A stretch of 14,589 nucleotides of DNA, from the NCBI GenBank assembly GCA_041623895.1, contig JBFJVZ010000177.1, positions 1-14,589 on the forward strand, in the 5' to 3' direction. The stretch is from JBFJVZ01 sp041623895. Its GTDB lineage: Bacteria; Planctomycetota; Planctomycetia; Pirellulales; Pirellulaceae. Each line of letters begins with the position of its first letter. Position 1 is the stretch's first letter. A program made the translations under genes and the position numbers. The notes beneath the pieces are model-generated. The model was not told where the DNA came from. It saw only the letters and a list, made by a program, of their open reading frames with translations, and made no database searches. Positions 1 through 7,273 of this stretch are shown here, piece by piece.

Positions 1-17
1 AACGCTTAAGGGAACAA

Positions 18-75
18 TCGTTCGCGGAGCGAACGACGACGATCATAAATTCACAGCCTGGGAGCGAACGACGAC
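18..75. repeat. Small palindrome and 15-bp direct repeat downstream of the NagB fusion
   Basis: Positions 18-36 form a perfect 8-bp stem with a 3-base loop (TCGTTCGC / GCGAACGA). The 15-mer GGAGCGAACGACGAC covers the loop and right arm at 26-40 and recurs exactly at 61-75, without the left arm. The pair lies just past the stop codon of the leftward NagB/PIG-L gene, so it could act as a 3'-end hairpin or belong to a REP-like repeat family. No T-tract follows on either strand, so a classical intrinsic terminator is not supported. Confidence 0.5.
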
Positions 76-90
76 TCTTACAGACGCGTG

Positions 91-2088
91 TCACAATTCC
101 AGTCCGCTTTCGCCGTCCCAGCGGACGAAGCCTTCGATTGCCTCGTATTCGGCTAAACCTAAGGTGTCGTAGCGGCGGGCGGTATCCGCGTTTCTCGCTT
201 CGGCTCGTTGCCAGAACTCGCGCAAGTCGGTGCCCGGGAAAAGCGCGCGGTCCTTTTGCGATTCGTGCTTGAAGATCGCTACCCGTTTTCGCTCGACTTC
301 CAGAGGACTCAAGGGGACCGCCATCTCGATTTGTTCGATCGCCCATTCTTGCCAGGCACCGCGATACAACCAGAGCACACAATCGAAATACCAATCGTCG
401 TTTTTGCACTGCTCGAACGCTTGCAGGATCGCGCTCAAGCATGTTCGATGCGTACCGTGAGGGTCAGACAGGTCGCCGGCTGCGTAGACCTGGTGCGGTC
501 GAATCTTTCGCAACAAATTGACGGTGATTTCAATATCCTGATCGCCCAGCGGACGTTTTTTGACTCGACCGGTTTGGTAGAAGGGTAGATCCAAAAAGTG
601 AAGGTTTTCGTCGTGAACGCCGCAGCAACGGGCTCCCTCGCGTGCTTCGCTGCGGCGAATCAAACCTTTGATCCGCTGCACCGTATCACTGTCGACCTGT
701 CCCGAACGTTTGTTTCGCAAAAACTCGTCGACATGCGATTCCAAAGCGTCCAGGCCTTCGGCTCGAATGTCGAATTCGCGGCAAAAGTCGGCAGCAAACT
801 CAGAATACTTCAATGCATCTTCATCAAAAACAGCGATGTTGCCCGATGTTTGATAGGCCACGTGAACTTCATGACCTTGATCGACCAGGCGAATCAAGGT
901 TCCGCCCATTGAAATCACGTCATCATCGGGGTGCGGTGAAAAACAGATGATGCGTTTGGGAAAAATATCGTCGCGATTGCCTGGGCGGTCACCGGGATGC
1001 TTGGCGTGCTCGGGCTTGCCGCCCGGCCAACCAATGATGGTCGACTGCAAGTGCCGGAACACGCGGAGATTGATGTCATAGGCGCTGCCATAACTGGCCA
1101 ACAGGTCTTGGAATCCTTCTTCGTTATAGTCGGCCTCGGTGAGTTTCAAGATTGCTTTACCGACTTGCGATGACAGCGAGATCACGGCCCGCCGCGTGGT
1201 CAGATCATCCCAGGCGATTTCGCCAACCAGCCATGGAGACTGCACGCGAGTTAACGCGGACGCAGCTGCTTCGTCCAGCAGTATTTGAACATTGCTGTGA
1301 TTCTGCAGAAACGAAGAAGGGACAGACGGCATGGCCGGTTCTTCCACCGTTTTGGCGATGATCGGAGCTTTCCCCTCGCCGAATGCAAGCAGCAGAATTC
1401 GGCGGGCTTCCAGAATCGTCCCCACACCCATCGTGATTGCGTGCCGAGGAACATTTTCGGCGCCAAAAAAGTCGCTTGCAGCATCGATTCGTGTGACGCG
1501 ATCAAGTGTTATCTTACGGGTGCGGCTGTTTCGTTCCGACCCTGGTTCGTTGCACCCGATGTGTCCGGTACGACTGACTCCCAACAACTGTAAGTCAATT
1601 CCGCCTGCCAACTCGATTTTCTTTTCGTATTCCTGGCAGCTGCGATGGACTTCGGATTTTGGGCAGGTGCCGTCGGGAAAGTGAACGTTCTCTGGATCAA
1701 TATCGACATGATCGATCAGATGTTCGTGCAGAAAACGTACGTAGCTCTGCAATTCACCCGGGTCCATGGGATAGAACTCATCCAAGCTGAAGGTGATAAC
1801 ACCCGCAAAGGACAGATCTTCTTCGCGATACATGCGAACCAGTTCTTCATAGATTCGCGTAGGTGTTGATCCGGTTGCCAGTCCCAACACGCAAGGTCGA
1901 CCTTCGCCGGCGCGGGTGCGGATCAGGGCGGCGATTTCGTGCGCCGCAGCGATGCTGGCTTGCGAGGCTCGTTGGTAAATGCGAACGGGCAACCGCTCTT
2001 GCGTGATTTCTGTCATGGCGTTCTGAATTTGCTCCAGCGGCTGATGCCTGGTTGGCTGCTTGACGTTCGCTGACAGCGCCGTGTTCAT
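91..2088 (-). CDS. nagB: Glucosamine-6-phosphate deaminase (NagB) fused to PIG-L/LmbE deacetylase
   Basis: A 665-residue two-domain protein. Residues about 33-280 are a NagB/6-phosphogluconolactonase-type sugar-phosphate isomerase domain: substrate loop LGLATGSTP (68-76), SLDEF (101-105) with the general-base Asp, and GHIGCNEPGS (175-184). Residues about 379-640 are a PIG-L (LmbE-like) zinc deacetylase domain with PHPDDD (385-390) and the second metal motif HGTH (544-547). NagB converts glucosamine-6-P to fructose-6-P and ammonia; the PIG-L domain probably removes an N-acetyl group from a related sugar. In E. coli NagB the loop reads GEDGH with catalytic Asp141; here it reads SRTGH, so Thr174 replaces that Asp. 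As I recall, RTGH is typical of the fused NagB subfamily in Bacteroidetes and planctomycetes. The length fits the fusion; E. coli NagB alone is about 266 residues. No signal peptide, so cytoplasmic. The ATG at 2088 has a good Shine-Dalgarno. It follows the ROK kinase by 72 bases and is probably cotranscribed with it. The fusion is clear; the exact substrate is not. Confidence 0.9.
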   Translation of the reverse strand: MNTALSANVKQPTRHQPLEQIQNAMTEITQERLPVRIYQRASQASIAAAHEIAALIRTRAGEGRPCVLGLATGSTPTRIYEELVRMYREEDLSFAGVITFSLDEFYPMDPGELQSYVRFLHEHLIDHVDIDPENVHFPDGTCPKSEVHRSCQEYEKKIELAGGIDLQLLGVSRTGHIGCNEPGSERNSRTRKITLDRVTRIDAASDFFGAENVPRHAITMGVGTILEARRILLLAFGEGKAPIIAKTVEEPAMPSVPSSFLQNHSNVQILLDEAAASALTRVQSPWLVGEIAWDDLTTRRAVISLSSQVGKAILKLTEADYNEEGFQDLLASYGSAYDINLRVFRHLQSTIIGWPGGKPEHAKHPGDRPGNRDDIFPKRIICFSPHPDDDVISMGGTLIRLVDQGHEVHVAYQTSGNIAVFDEDALKYSEFAADFCREFDIRAEGLDALESHVDEFLRNKRSGQVDSDTVQRIKGLIRRSEAREGARCCGVHDENLHFLDLPFYQTGRVKKRPLGDQDIEITVNLLRKIRPHQVYAAGDLSDPHGTHRTCLSAILQAFEQCKNDDWYFDCVLWLYRGAWQEWAIEQIEMAVPLSPLEVERKRVAIFKHESQKDRALFPGTDLREFWQRAEARNADTARRYDTLGLAEYEAIEGFVRWDGESGLEL

Positions 2089-2095
2089 CTCGAAG

Positions 2096-2101
2096 TCCCT
2101 T
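2096..2101 (-). promoter_or_regulatory. Ribosome binding site of the NagB/PIG-L gene
   Basis: AAGGGA on the minus strand sits 7 bases upstream of the ATG at 2088. It supports that start over the internal Met25, which has no comparable signal. Confidence 0.7.
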
Positions 2102-2160
2102 TGCTTTGCATTACCATCGGGTCTGGCCCGGCAACATTGATCGCCAGGAGGGGTCCCGGC

Positions 2161-3204
2161 CTACATCTGAGCCGCGAACTTGGCGACCATCCCGGCGCCG
2201 ATCATGCCGGCATCGTTGCCAAGCGTCGCAAACTCAATCTTGATGTTTCCGCCGACTTGTACCAAAGTTGTTTGTTTGACCGTTTCGCGAACAGTGTCGA
2301 TGAAGTGGTTGCCAGTCTTGGTCGACTTGCCGCCAAACGTCATCGCGCCACCCAGCAATACAACTGCTGGGTCAATGACTTGCCCCAGCATGCCGATGGC
2401 GCGGCCAATGTATTGTGCTGTTTCCGTGACGATTTGTTGACACACCGGATCACCCGATTCGGCCATTTCCGCAACGTCACGCGGCGTGATGTCCTCAAAA
2501 CCTTCGCGACCGGCAGCGTTTAACGCCGCCCGCGCGCGAGCAGTCACGCCGGCGGCGCCCGAGTACGACTCCAAATGTCCGCGACTGCCGCAGGTACACT
2601 CCATCGCATCGGTACCAAAGTCGATCGCAATGTGCCCTAATTCGCCGGCACAGCCGTGGTCACCGCCGAACGGATTGCCCTGCACGACGACGCCGCATCC
2701 AATCCCCGTACCCAATGTCAGCAGTGCCAGAGACTGGTCTCCCAGATCGCGAATCGCATGTTCGGCGTAGGCAGCGGAGTTGGCGTCGTTGACAACCGTC
2801 GAGACCATCCCGCTGGCCTTGATCAGTTCATCCAGCAGCCGCACTCCCAACCAACCAGGCAAGTTCACGACTTCGCGAAGCACAAATTCACGAGTGTCCA
2901 GGACCCCGGGCACGGCCAGACCAACCGCCGACAACTGCGTCCGCTGCATCACGCCTCGCTCAATCGTTTGCTCAGCAAACTCCATGGCGTACTGAAAGAC
3001 TCGCTGCGGCGATCGCAGCTCGGGAGTCGGCGCGCGATCACGGCCGTGAATCACTCCGCTAGTATCGATCAAGCCAAGCTTGACATCGGTACCGCCAACA
3101 TCGATCCCTAAAAAGACACGGCCGATAATCGGGGGCACATCTGTTGAGTTAGCAAAACTGTTTCGCACCGGCGTGGCTCTCGAAGTATTGATTCGATCAG
3201 CCAC
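2161..3204 (-). CDS. ROK family sugar kinase (glucokinase / N-acetylhexosamine kinase type)
   Basis: A 347-residue ROK kinase. It shows the N-terminal phosphate-binding motif DVGGT (35-39), the catalytic segment VNDANSAA (138-145, Asp140 as the probable base), the second phosphate loop GTGIG (165-169), and the ROK signature ELGH...CTCGSRGHLE (188-212). The zinc site normally uses one His and three Cys; here His191, Cys203 and Cys205 are present but the third Cys is His210. It would phosphorylate glucose or an amino sugar at C6 with ATP in the cytoplasm. The gene directly precedes the NagB/PIG-L fusion on the same strand, which favours N-acetylglucosamine, glucosamine or a related sugar, but the sequence alone cannot settle this. 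The start is GTG at 3204 without a clear Shine-Dalgarno. The kinase fold begins near residue 29, so internal GTG codons at residues 13 and 24 are possible starts. Family assignment is sure; substrate is not. Confidence 0.9.
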   Translation of the reverse strand: MADRINTSRATPVRNSFANSTDVPPIIGRVFLGIDVGGTDVKLGLIDTSGVIHGRDRAPTPELRSPQRVFQYAMEFAEQTIERGVMQRTQLSAVGLAVPGVLDTREFVLREVVNLPGWLGVRLLDELIKASGMVSTVVNDANSAAYAEHAIRDLGDQSLALLTLGTGIGCGVVVQGNPFGGDHGCAGELGHIAIDFGTDAMECTCGSRGHLESYSGAAGVTARARAALNAAGREGFEDITPRDVAEMAESGDPVCQQIVTETAQYIGRAIGMLGQVIDPAVVLLGGAMTFGGKSTKTGNHFIDTVRETVKQTTLVQVGGNIKIEFATLGNDAGMIGAGMVAKFAAQM

Positions 3205-3266
3205 TATTTTAGTTGTTCGCGGACACCGTTTGTAGGCAGCTACCCGATTGGATCGCAGCTGCGCCG

Positions 3267-3295
3267 GCCAGAGCGTGGGTCCCCCACCGTCTGGC
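3267..3295. repeat. Imperfect palindrome in the ROK/vWA spacer
   Basis: GCCAGA (3267-3272) pairs with TCTGGC (3290-3295), and GTGGG (3275-3279) pairs with CCCAC (3283-3287). They are separated by a 2x2 internal mismatch and closed by a 3-base loop. The stem is G+C rich. It lies 62 bases upstream of the ROK start codon and 128 bases past the vWA stop codon. Its form resembles a dispersed REP-like element; only one copy is present in this window. Confidence 0.5.
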
Positions 3296-3325
3296 GACGA
3301 CAGCTAGTGCATTTTCAGATATCTC

Positions 3326-3377
3326 GTAGGCCAGGACTTGTCCTGGAAATAAGGCGCCAGGACAAGTCCTGGCCTAC
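3326..3377. repeat. Perfect 21-bp inverted repeat with self-palindromic arms (REP-like or terminator)
   Basis: The arms at 3326-3346 and 3357-3377 are exact reverse complements over 21 bases, separated by a 10-base spacer. Each arm also contains CCAGGAC-(2 bases)-GTCCTGG, itself a hairpin, so the element can fold as one long hairpin or two short ones. It lies 46 bases past the vWA stop codon (3424) and 121 bases upstream of the ROK start. No T-run follows on either strand. It may serve as the 3' end of the sigma/vWA transcript, or be a mobile or dispersed palindrome of the kind seen in planctomycete spacers. Confidence 0.7.
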
Positions 3378-3423
3378 CGATGATCCCACATCAATGATAA
3401 AAATGCTCCAGTTGACCTTTCAG

Positions 3424-6090
3424 CTACTCTCCGCTCAACTGCCTGGCTTTGCGGACCAAATCCAGAAACTCGCTGCGTCGGCCGTTTTTGTCTTGGCCGA
3501 TGCCGTCGCCGGCGATTTCTTCGACCGCGGCAAAAGTGGCGTCACCCTTGTGTGGCGATTTTCGTAGCAACATGCCAAACGATGCCACCGCAGCGGCGAA
3601 CTTGAAGTCCGCATCCATTGCCGAGAACGATTTGCCTTGGTCTTTCACAGGCACCTCGATCAACGTGCTCTCGGTACCGGTTGGTTGTTTGTACCGAAGT
3701 TTCAGGTTCAGCAGTTCGCCGCTGGAGGCGCGCTTGCTGAGCTTGGCCTGCTTTTGGAAACGCAAGTCATCCACGGCAGGAATCTCCACATCGATTTCAC
3801 CATCGGCCGGAACCAGCTGATAAAGCGCCGTGACCGTGTGCCCGGCACCGATTTCTCCAGCATCTTTCTTGTCGTCATTGAAGTCTTGGGCTGCCAGGAT
3901 TCGATTTTCGTAACCGATCAACCGGTAGGCGGCGACTTCCGCGGGATTGAATTCGATCTGAATCTTGACGTCTTTGGCAATCGTCACCAACGTGCCGCCC
4001 AGCTCCTCAACAAGAACTTTTTCAGCTTCTTGCCGGCTGTCGATGAACGCGTAATTTCCGTTTCCTTTGTTGGAGATCTGCTCCATCATCGAGTCGTTAT
4101 GGTTGCCCGCGCCAAAGCCGAGCACCGACAGGAAAATATCGCTCCGGGCATTTTCTTGCGCGATCCGAACCAGTTGGTCCGTGCCGGTGACACCAACGTT
4201 AAAGTCACCGTCGGTGCACAAGATGACCCGGTTGGTACCACCGGTGATGAAGTTGTCGCGGGCAGTATCGTAGGCCAGCTGAATTCCTTGGCCGCCATTG
4301 GTCGAGCCGCCGGCGCGAAGTCGATCAAGTGCGCCGAGGATGGTTTCTTTTTCATCACCGCAGGTCGAATCGAGCACCATTCCTGCGGCCCCCGCGTAGA
4401 CGACGATGGCGACCATGTCATTCTCGCCAAGTTGTTTGGTCAGCATCTTCATGCCTTCGATAACCAGCGGCAACTTATTGGGCTGGTTCATCGATCCGGA
4501 AACGTCCAACAGGAAAACCAAATTGCTGGCCGGACGATCCTTTTCGATCGCTTTGCCTTTGATCGCCACGCGTGCCAGACGGTGTTTGCCATTCCACGGA
4601 CAGCTGGCAACAGACACGTTTGCGGCAAACGGATGTTCGTCCTTTGCCGCCGGCGGCGTGTAGTCATAGGAAAAATAGTTGACCAGCTCTTCAATCCGCA
4701 CCGCGTCCGGTCGCGGCAAGGTGTGGTGCTGCAGCAAGTACATACGGACTTTGGAGTACGCAGCGGTGTCGACATCGATCGAGAACGTCGACAGCGGCGA
4801 TTCGATAACTTTCCTGAACGGGTTATCCATGATCGGCTCGTGCCGATCGCCGCCCATGCCCGGACCCATTCCCAGTCCAGCGTCATCCGCAATCAATGCT
4901 TTCGATTCTTGTCTTTCAAATCCGCTTTGTTCAACCCGCTCGAGACGCCTTCGCGAATTGGCGACCTCGCCGCCTCGAGTAACGGCTTCGCCCATCAACG
5001 CTCGTTTCTTCGGCAATTCCGCAACAGCACCATCTTCCGCATACAAGTCGACACGATTGCCGATGGCTTCGTTGGTGGGCGCGCTATCAATAGCGTCCAA
5101 CTCTTCCCTGACACTCATTGACTTTCCCTCCGCTTGCAATTGATTGGATAGGTTGCCCTGAACTAATCCCGGTCGGGCACCACCGAATCGGTTCGCCGCT
5201 TCTGCGGCTGCTTGCTCACCTTTGGCAACAGGAACATTGCCGAACGGATCCGGATTCGCCGCCGGCATTACCAAATCTGCCTTTGTTTGTCCGCTGACGC
5301 CGATCGTTGCGCTGGGGCCGGCTTCTTCGCTTTCGCGTAAATCTCCGCCGCCACCGCCCAGTCCACCACCACCCGCTCCAAACTGAGCTTCCTTCATCCC
5401 ATTGGCTTCATAACCACCGAGGGCCTGCCCCGATTCACTTGCAGCATCCAACGTTCCTGCCGGTTGCGGCCCGGATGCGTCCTTTCCAACAGATCGCGGG
5501 ACACTTTCAGACCTTAACAAAGAACGCGCACCTGCCGCGTTTTGTTTGCCTGCGACTTGGTTGTCACCCCCAACTTCTGGGGCCGCAAGCGTGCTCGCGT
5601 CCGCAAGTTCTTGTTCAGCGATGCTGGCAAGGTCGTCAGATTCCGTTGTCGTCACCGCCGCTCGGTTCACTTCTCGCGTTGCCGATTCATCCTTGGCCGG
5701 CTCAACATTCTTTGCCAATTGCCAGCGCTGGAACGCGGGAACCGCCAAAACGCCAATCAACAACACGCTGGCCGCCACCGCCAGGGCAATCAAAACACGT
5801 CGAGTACTGCGGTCACCGGCCGGCCGCTGGACATCATTGACGATCGGAGGCGGCTGAGTTGAACCGCCGGCGATGGCGACTTTGATTCGTCGTCGGGCGG
5901 CCTCGCCGACGCCGCGCGAGCCGGATTCCAGCTCGGCTCGCAACGCCGAGACCGCCTCGCGTATTGACTCCACCTCTGCTTGCAGTGCGGGTGATCGTTC
6001 CAGTTCAAGCTCGAAACGCTTCGTTTCCTCGGGCGTTAGCTCGCCGAAAACAAAGTCAGTTGCTCGTGAATCATTAATTTGGTCACTCAT
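3424..6090 (-). CDS. Membrane-anchored YfbK-type von Willebrand A protein with anti-sigma-like N-terminus
   Basis: An 888-residue protein. Residues 1-70 resemble the sigma-binding region of RskA/RsiW-type anti-sigma factors (FGELTPEETKRFELELERSP, 15-34) but lack the HxxxCxxC zinc motif. One transmembrane helix spans about 99-119. A long, low-complexity, Gly/Ala/Ser/Glu-rich linker follows, with a poly-Gly run at 239-249. Residues about 420-515 are the region that precedes the vWA domain in YfbK-type proteins. The vWA domain at about 521-700 has an intact metal-ion-dependent adhesion site: DVSGS (529-533), Thr597 and Asp627. Residues about 700-885 match the YfbK C-terminal region (DUF3520). 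E. coli YfbK is about 575 residues, so the extra length is the anti-sigma segment and linker. Expected topology puts the N-terminus in the cytoplasm and the vWA domain outside. It follows an ECF sigma gene by 79 bases with a good Shine-Dalgarno, so it likely regulates that sigma factor. Domain calls are firm; the anti-sigma role is inferred. Confidence 0.88.
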   Translation of the reverse strand: MSDQINDSRATDFVFGELTPEETKRFELELERSPALQAEVESIREAVSALRAELESGSRGVGEAARRRIKVAIAGGSTQPPPIVNDVQRPAGDRSTRRVLIALAVAASVLLIGVLAVPAFQRWQLAKNVEPAKDESATREVNRAAVTTTESDDLASIAEQELADASTLAAPEVGGDNQVAGKQNAAGARSLLRSESVPRSVGKDASGPQPAGTLDAASESGQALGGYEANGMKEAQFGAGGGGLGGGGGDLRESEEAGPSATIGVSGQTKADLVMPAANPDPFGNVPVAKGEQAAAEAANRFGGARPGLVQGNLSNQLQAEGKSMSVREELDAIDSAPTNEAIGNRVDLYAEDGAVAELPKKRALMGEAVTRGGEVANSRRRLERVEQSGFERQESKALIADDAGLGMGPGMGGDRHEPIMDNPFRKVIESPLSTFSIDVDTAAYSKVRMYLLQHHTLPRPDAVRIEELVNYFSYDYTPPAAKDEHPFAANVSVASCPWNGKHRLARVAIKGKAIEKDRPASNLVFLLDVSGSMNQPNKLPLVIEGMKMLTKQLGENDMVAIVVYAGAAGMVLDSTCGDEKETILGALDRLRAGGSTNGGQGIQLAYDTARDNFITGGTNRVILCTDGDFNVGVTGTDQLVRIAQENARSDIFLSVLGFGAGNHNDSMMEQISNKGNGNYAFIDSRQEAEKVLVEELGGTLVTIAKDVKIQIEFNPAEVAAYRLIGYENRILAAQDFNDDKKDAGEIGAGHTVTALYQLVPADGEIDVEIPAVDDLRFQKQAKLSKRASSGELLNLKLRYKQPTGTESTLIEVPVKDQGKSFSAMDADFKFAAAVASFGMLLRKSPHKGDATFAAVEEIAGDGIGQDKNGRRSEFLDLVRKARQLSGE

Positions 6091-6097
6091 CTTTTTG

Positions 6098-6102
6098 ACC
6101 TC
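6098..6102 (-). promoter_or_regulatory. Ribosome binding site of the vWA gene
   Basis: GAGGT on the minus strand lies 7 bases upstream of the ATG at 6090 and supports that start. Confidence 0.7.
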
Positions 6103-6110
6103 AGGTAATA

Positions 6111-6127
6111 CCAGGCCACCAGCCTGG
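6111..6127. repeat. Short hairpin between the sigma and vWA genes
   Basis: CCAGGC (6111-6116) pairs with GCCTGG (6122-6127) across a 5-base loop, only 8 bases upstream of the vWA Shine-Dalgarno in transcription order. It could tune translation of the vWA gene, process the transcript, or be a REP-like insertion. No function can be shown from the sequence. Confidence 0.4.
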
Positions 6128-6169
6128 AAACGGATGGTTGTTTTCTAGGGCCGTACGAAAGCACAGCTT

Positions 6170-6688
6170 TTATTCGATTGCGGCTAATCGTGTGCGGACG
6201 GATTTCAGGCCGACGTGCAACAAATAACCAACGTTGCTGACGCTCAGTCCGGTCAGTTCGCTAATCTCTCGATAACTCAGTCCACTCTGCACCTTCAGCC
6301 GGATGACTTCTTGCTGTCTGGTTGGCAGATCGTTGATCAAACTGGCGGCCTGGCCCGCGTCATCACAACGTTCCGCGTCGACCTGTGGATCGCTTTCACG
6401 ACTTTGCTGGTCGGCAGCATGTGCGTCAGAGAGGGTCTTCATTCGTTGTTCCTTCTTCAAAACATCAAAGGCTCGGTTGCGGCAAACGCGGTAAAGCCAT
6501 TGCCGAACACAGTCTTCAACTTTCTGCCGCGGCTGCTTGCAGAGCCGCACAAACGTATCTTGAACCACATCGCTGGCGCGATCGGCATCGCCCAACAAGT
6601 GCGTGGCGTAACCCATCAACGGGAGCTCATACTCCCGAAAAACCTGGGTCAACCAAGCCTCATCCGACTTGTCGTTTATCTGATTCAT
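6170..6688 (-). CDS. ECF (sigma-70 family) RNA polymerase sigma factor
   Basis: A 172-residue protein with the two-domain ECF layout. Region 2 spans about 16-82, with the core-binding and -10 recognition helix (DVVQDTF, 40-46, and RNRAFDVLKKE, 70-80). After an acidic linker (about 85-112), region 4 spans about 115-168 with the helix-turn-helix GLSYREISELTGLSVSNVGY (136-155). No region 1 or 3, as expected. It would direct RNA polymerase to a dedicated promoter set when released from its regulator. The vWA protein with the anti-sigma-like N-terminus is encoded immediately downstream, the usual sigma/anti-sigma order. The ATG at 6688 has only a weak, too-close AGAGG upstream. The upstream region carries three copies of a heptamer (see findings) that could be involved in autoregulation. 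Family is certain; the signal and regulon are unknown. Confidence 0.93.
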   Translation of the reverse strand: MNQINDKSDEAWLTQVFREYELPLMGYATHLLGDADRASDVVQDTFVRLCKQPRQKVEDCVRQWLYRVCRNRAFDVLKKEQRMKTLSDAHAADQQSRESDPQVDAERCDDAGQAASLINDLPTRQQEVIRLKVQSGLSYREISELTGLSVSNVGYLLHVGLKSVRTRLAAIE

Positions 6689-6711
6689 GCCTCTGCCAGC
6701 AGAAGGATGCT

Positions 6712-6800
6712 TGTCCTTGCAGAAGTATCAACGATCAAAGATTTCTGTCCTTAGAAGAGTTTTTGCAAGTTTTTTGCAGGAATGATAAGAATATGTCCTT
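6712..6800 (-). promoter_or_regulatory. Triple AAGGACA motif upstream of the ECF sigma gene
   Basis: AAGGACA, read on the minus strand, occurs at 6712-6718, 6746-6752 and 6794-6800, that is 24, 58 and 106 bases upstream of the sigma start codon. Three exact heptamers in 90 bases are unlikely by chance, and the location suits an operator or the promoter of an autoregulated ECF gene. The spacings (34 and 48 bases) are irregular, and I see no convincing paired -10 element. Confidence 0.35.
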
Positions 6801-6982
6801 CCCATGCCGCGGCGAGGTTGTGCTGAAACCATCACGAACCGAAAATTTACCTGAGAATGCCTGACGATGCAGGCAGAATTCGGCGTCTCCCCGGCCGCGA
6901 CGCTACCCGAACCACTCGCCGTGAAGCTCGTTCAGGTCAGTAGATTTGCCGAGACTCACCCTGCATTCAGCAGCCAAACGCG

Positions 6983-7273
6983 ATGACGCAAGCACATGAT
7001 CGGCGGCGAACCTCAACTTGGCGGGGGCTTCTCGCCGCCATGAATGAATCGCGAATCAGCCCCTTCAACGTGCATCCTCGTTTTTTCTACCAAGGTAAGA
7101 GCTACAAAATCCGCTCGGCCGGTCGCCGATTCCTGCTGTTGATCAACCGCTGGAAAAAAGTCAGTCAAGACGACAACCTCTCATCATTAACACCGAAGCA
7201 GACATCTCGCGCGGCCGCCGACCACGTAGCGGAAGTCAAATTGCGCGAGTGCTACGTACGATCCGGACGCTGA
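6983..7273 (+). CDS. Possible small basic hypothetical protein
   Basis: An open frame of 96 codons, rich in Arg and Lys. It is not recognised as any family and has no signal peptide, membrane segment or metal-binding motif. The stretch from the internal ATG at 7040 (MNESRISPFNVHPRFFYQGK) looks most protein-like and has third positions leaning to G/C. Against it: no Shine-Dalgarno at either ATG, a position in a spacer between two leftward genes, and an 8-bp inverted repeat that runs up to the second ATG. It may be a chance frame or a decayed gene. Confidence 0.22.
   Translation: MTQAHDRRRTSTWRGLLAAMNESRISPFNVHPRFFYQGKSYKIRSAGRRFLLLINRWKKVSQDDNLSSLTPKQTSRAAADHVAEVKLRECYVRSGR

Noticed and set aside
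3637..5121. A 494-codon rightward open frame antisense to the vWA gene
   Set aside because: It has no recognisable domain and lies wholly opposite a clearly coding vWA gene with intact motifs; long antisense frames are common at this base composition.
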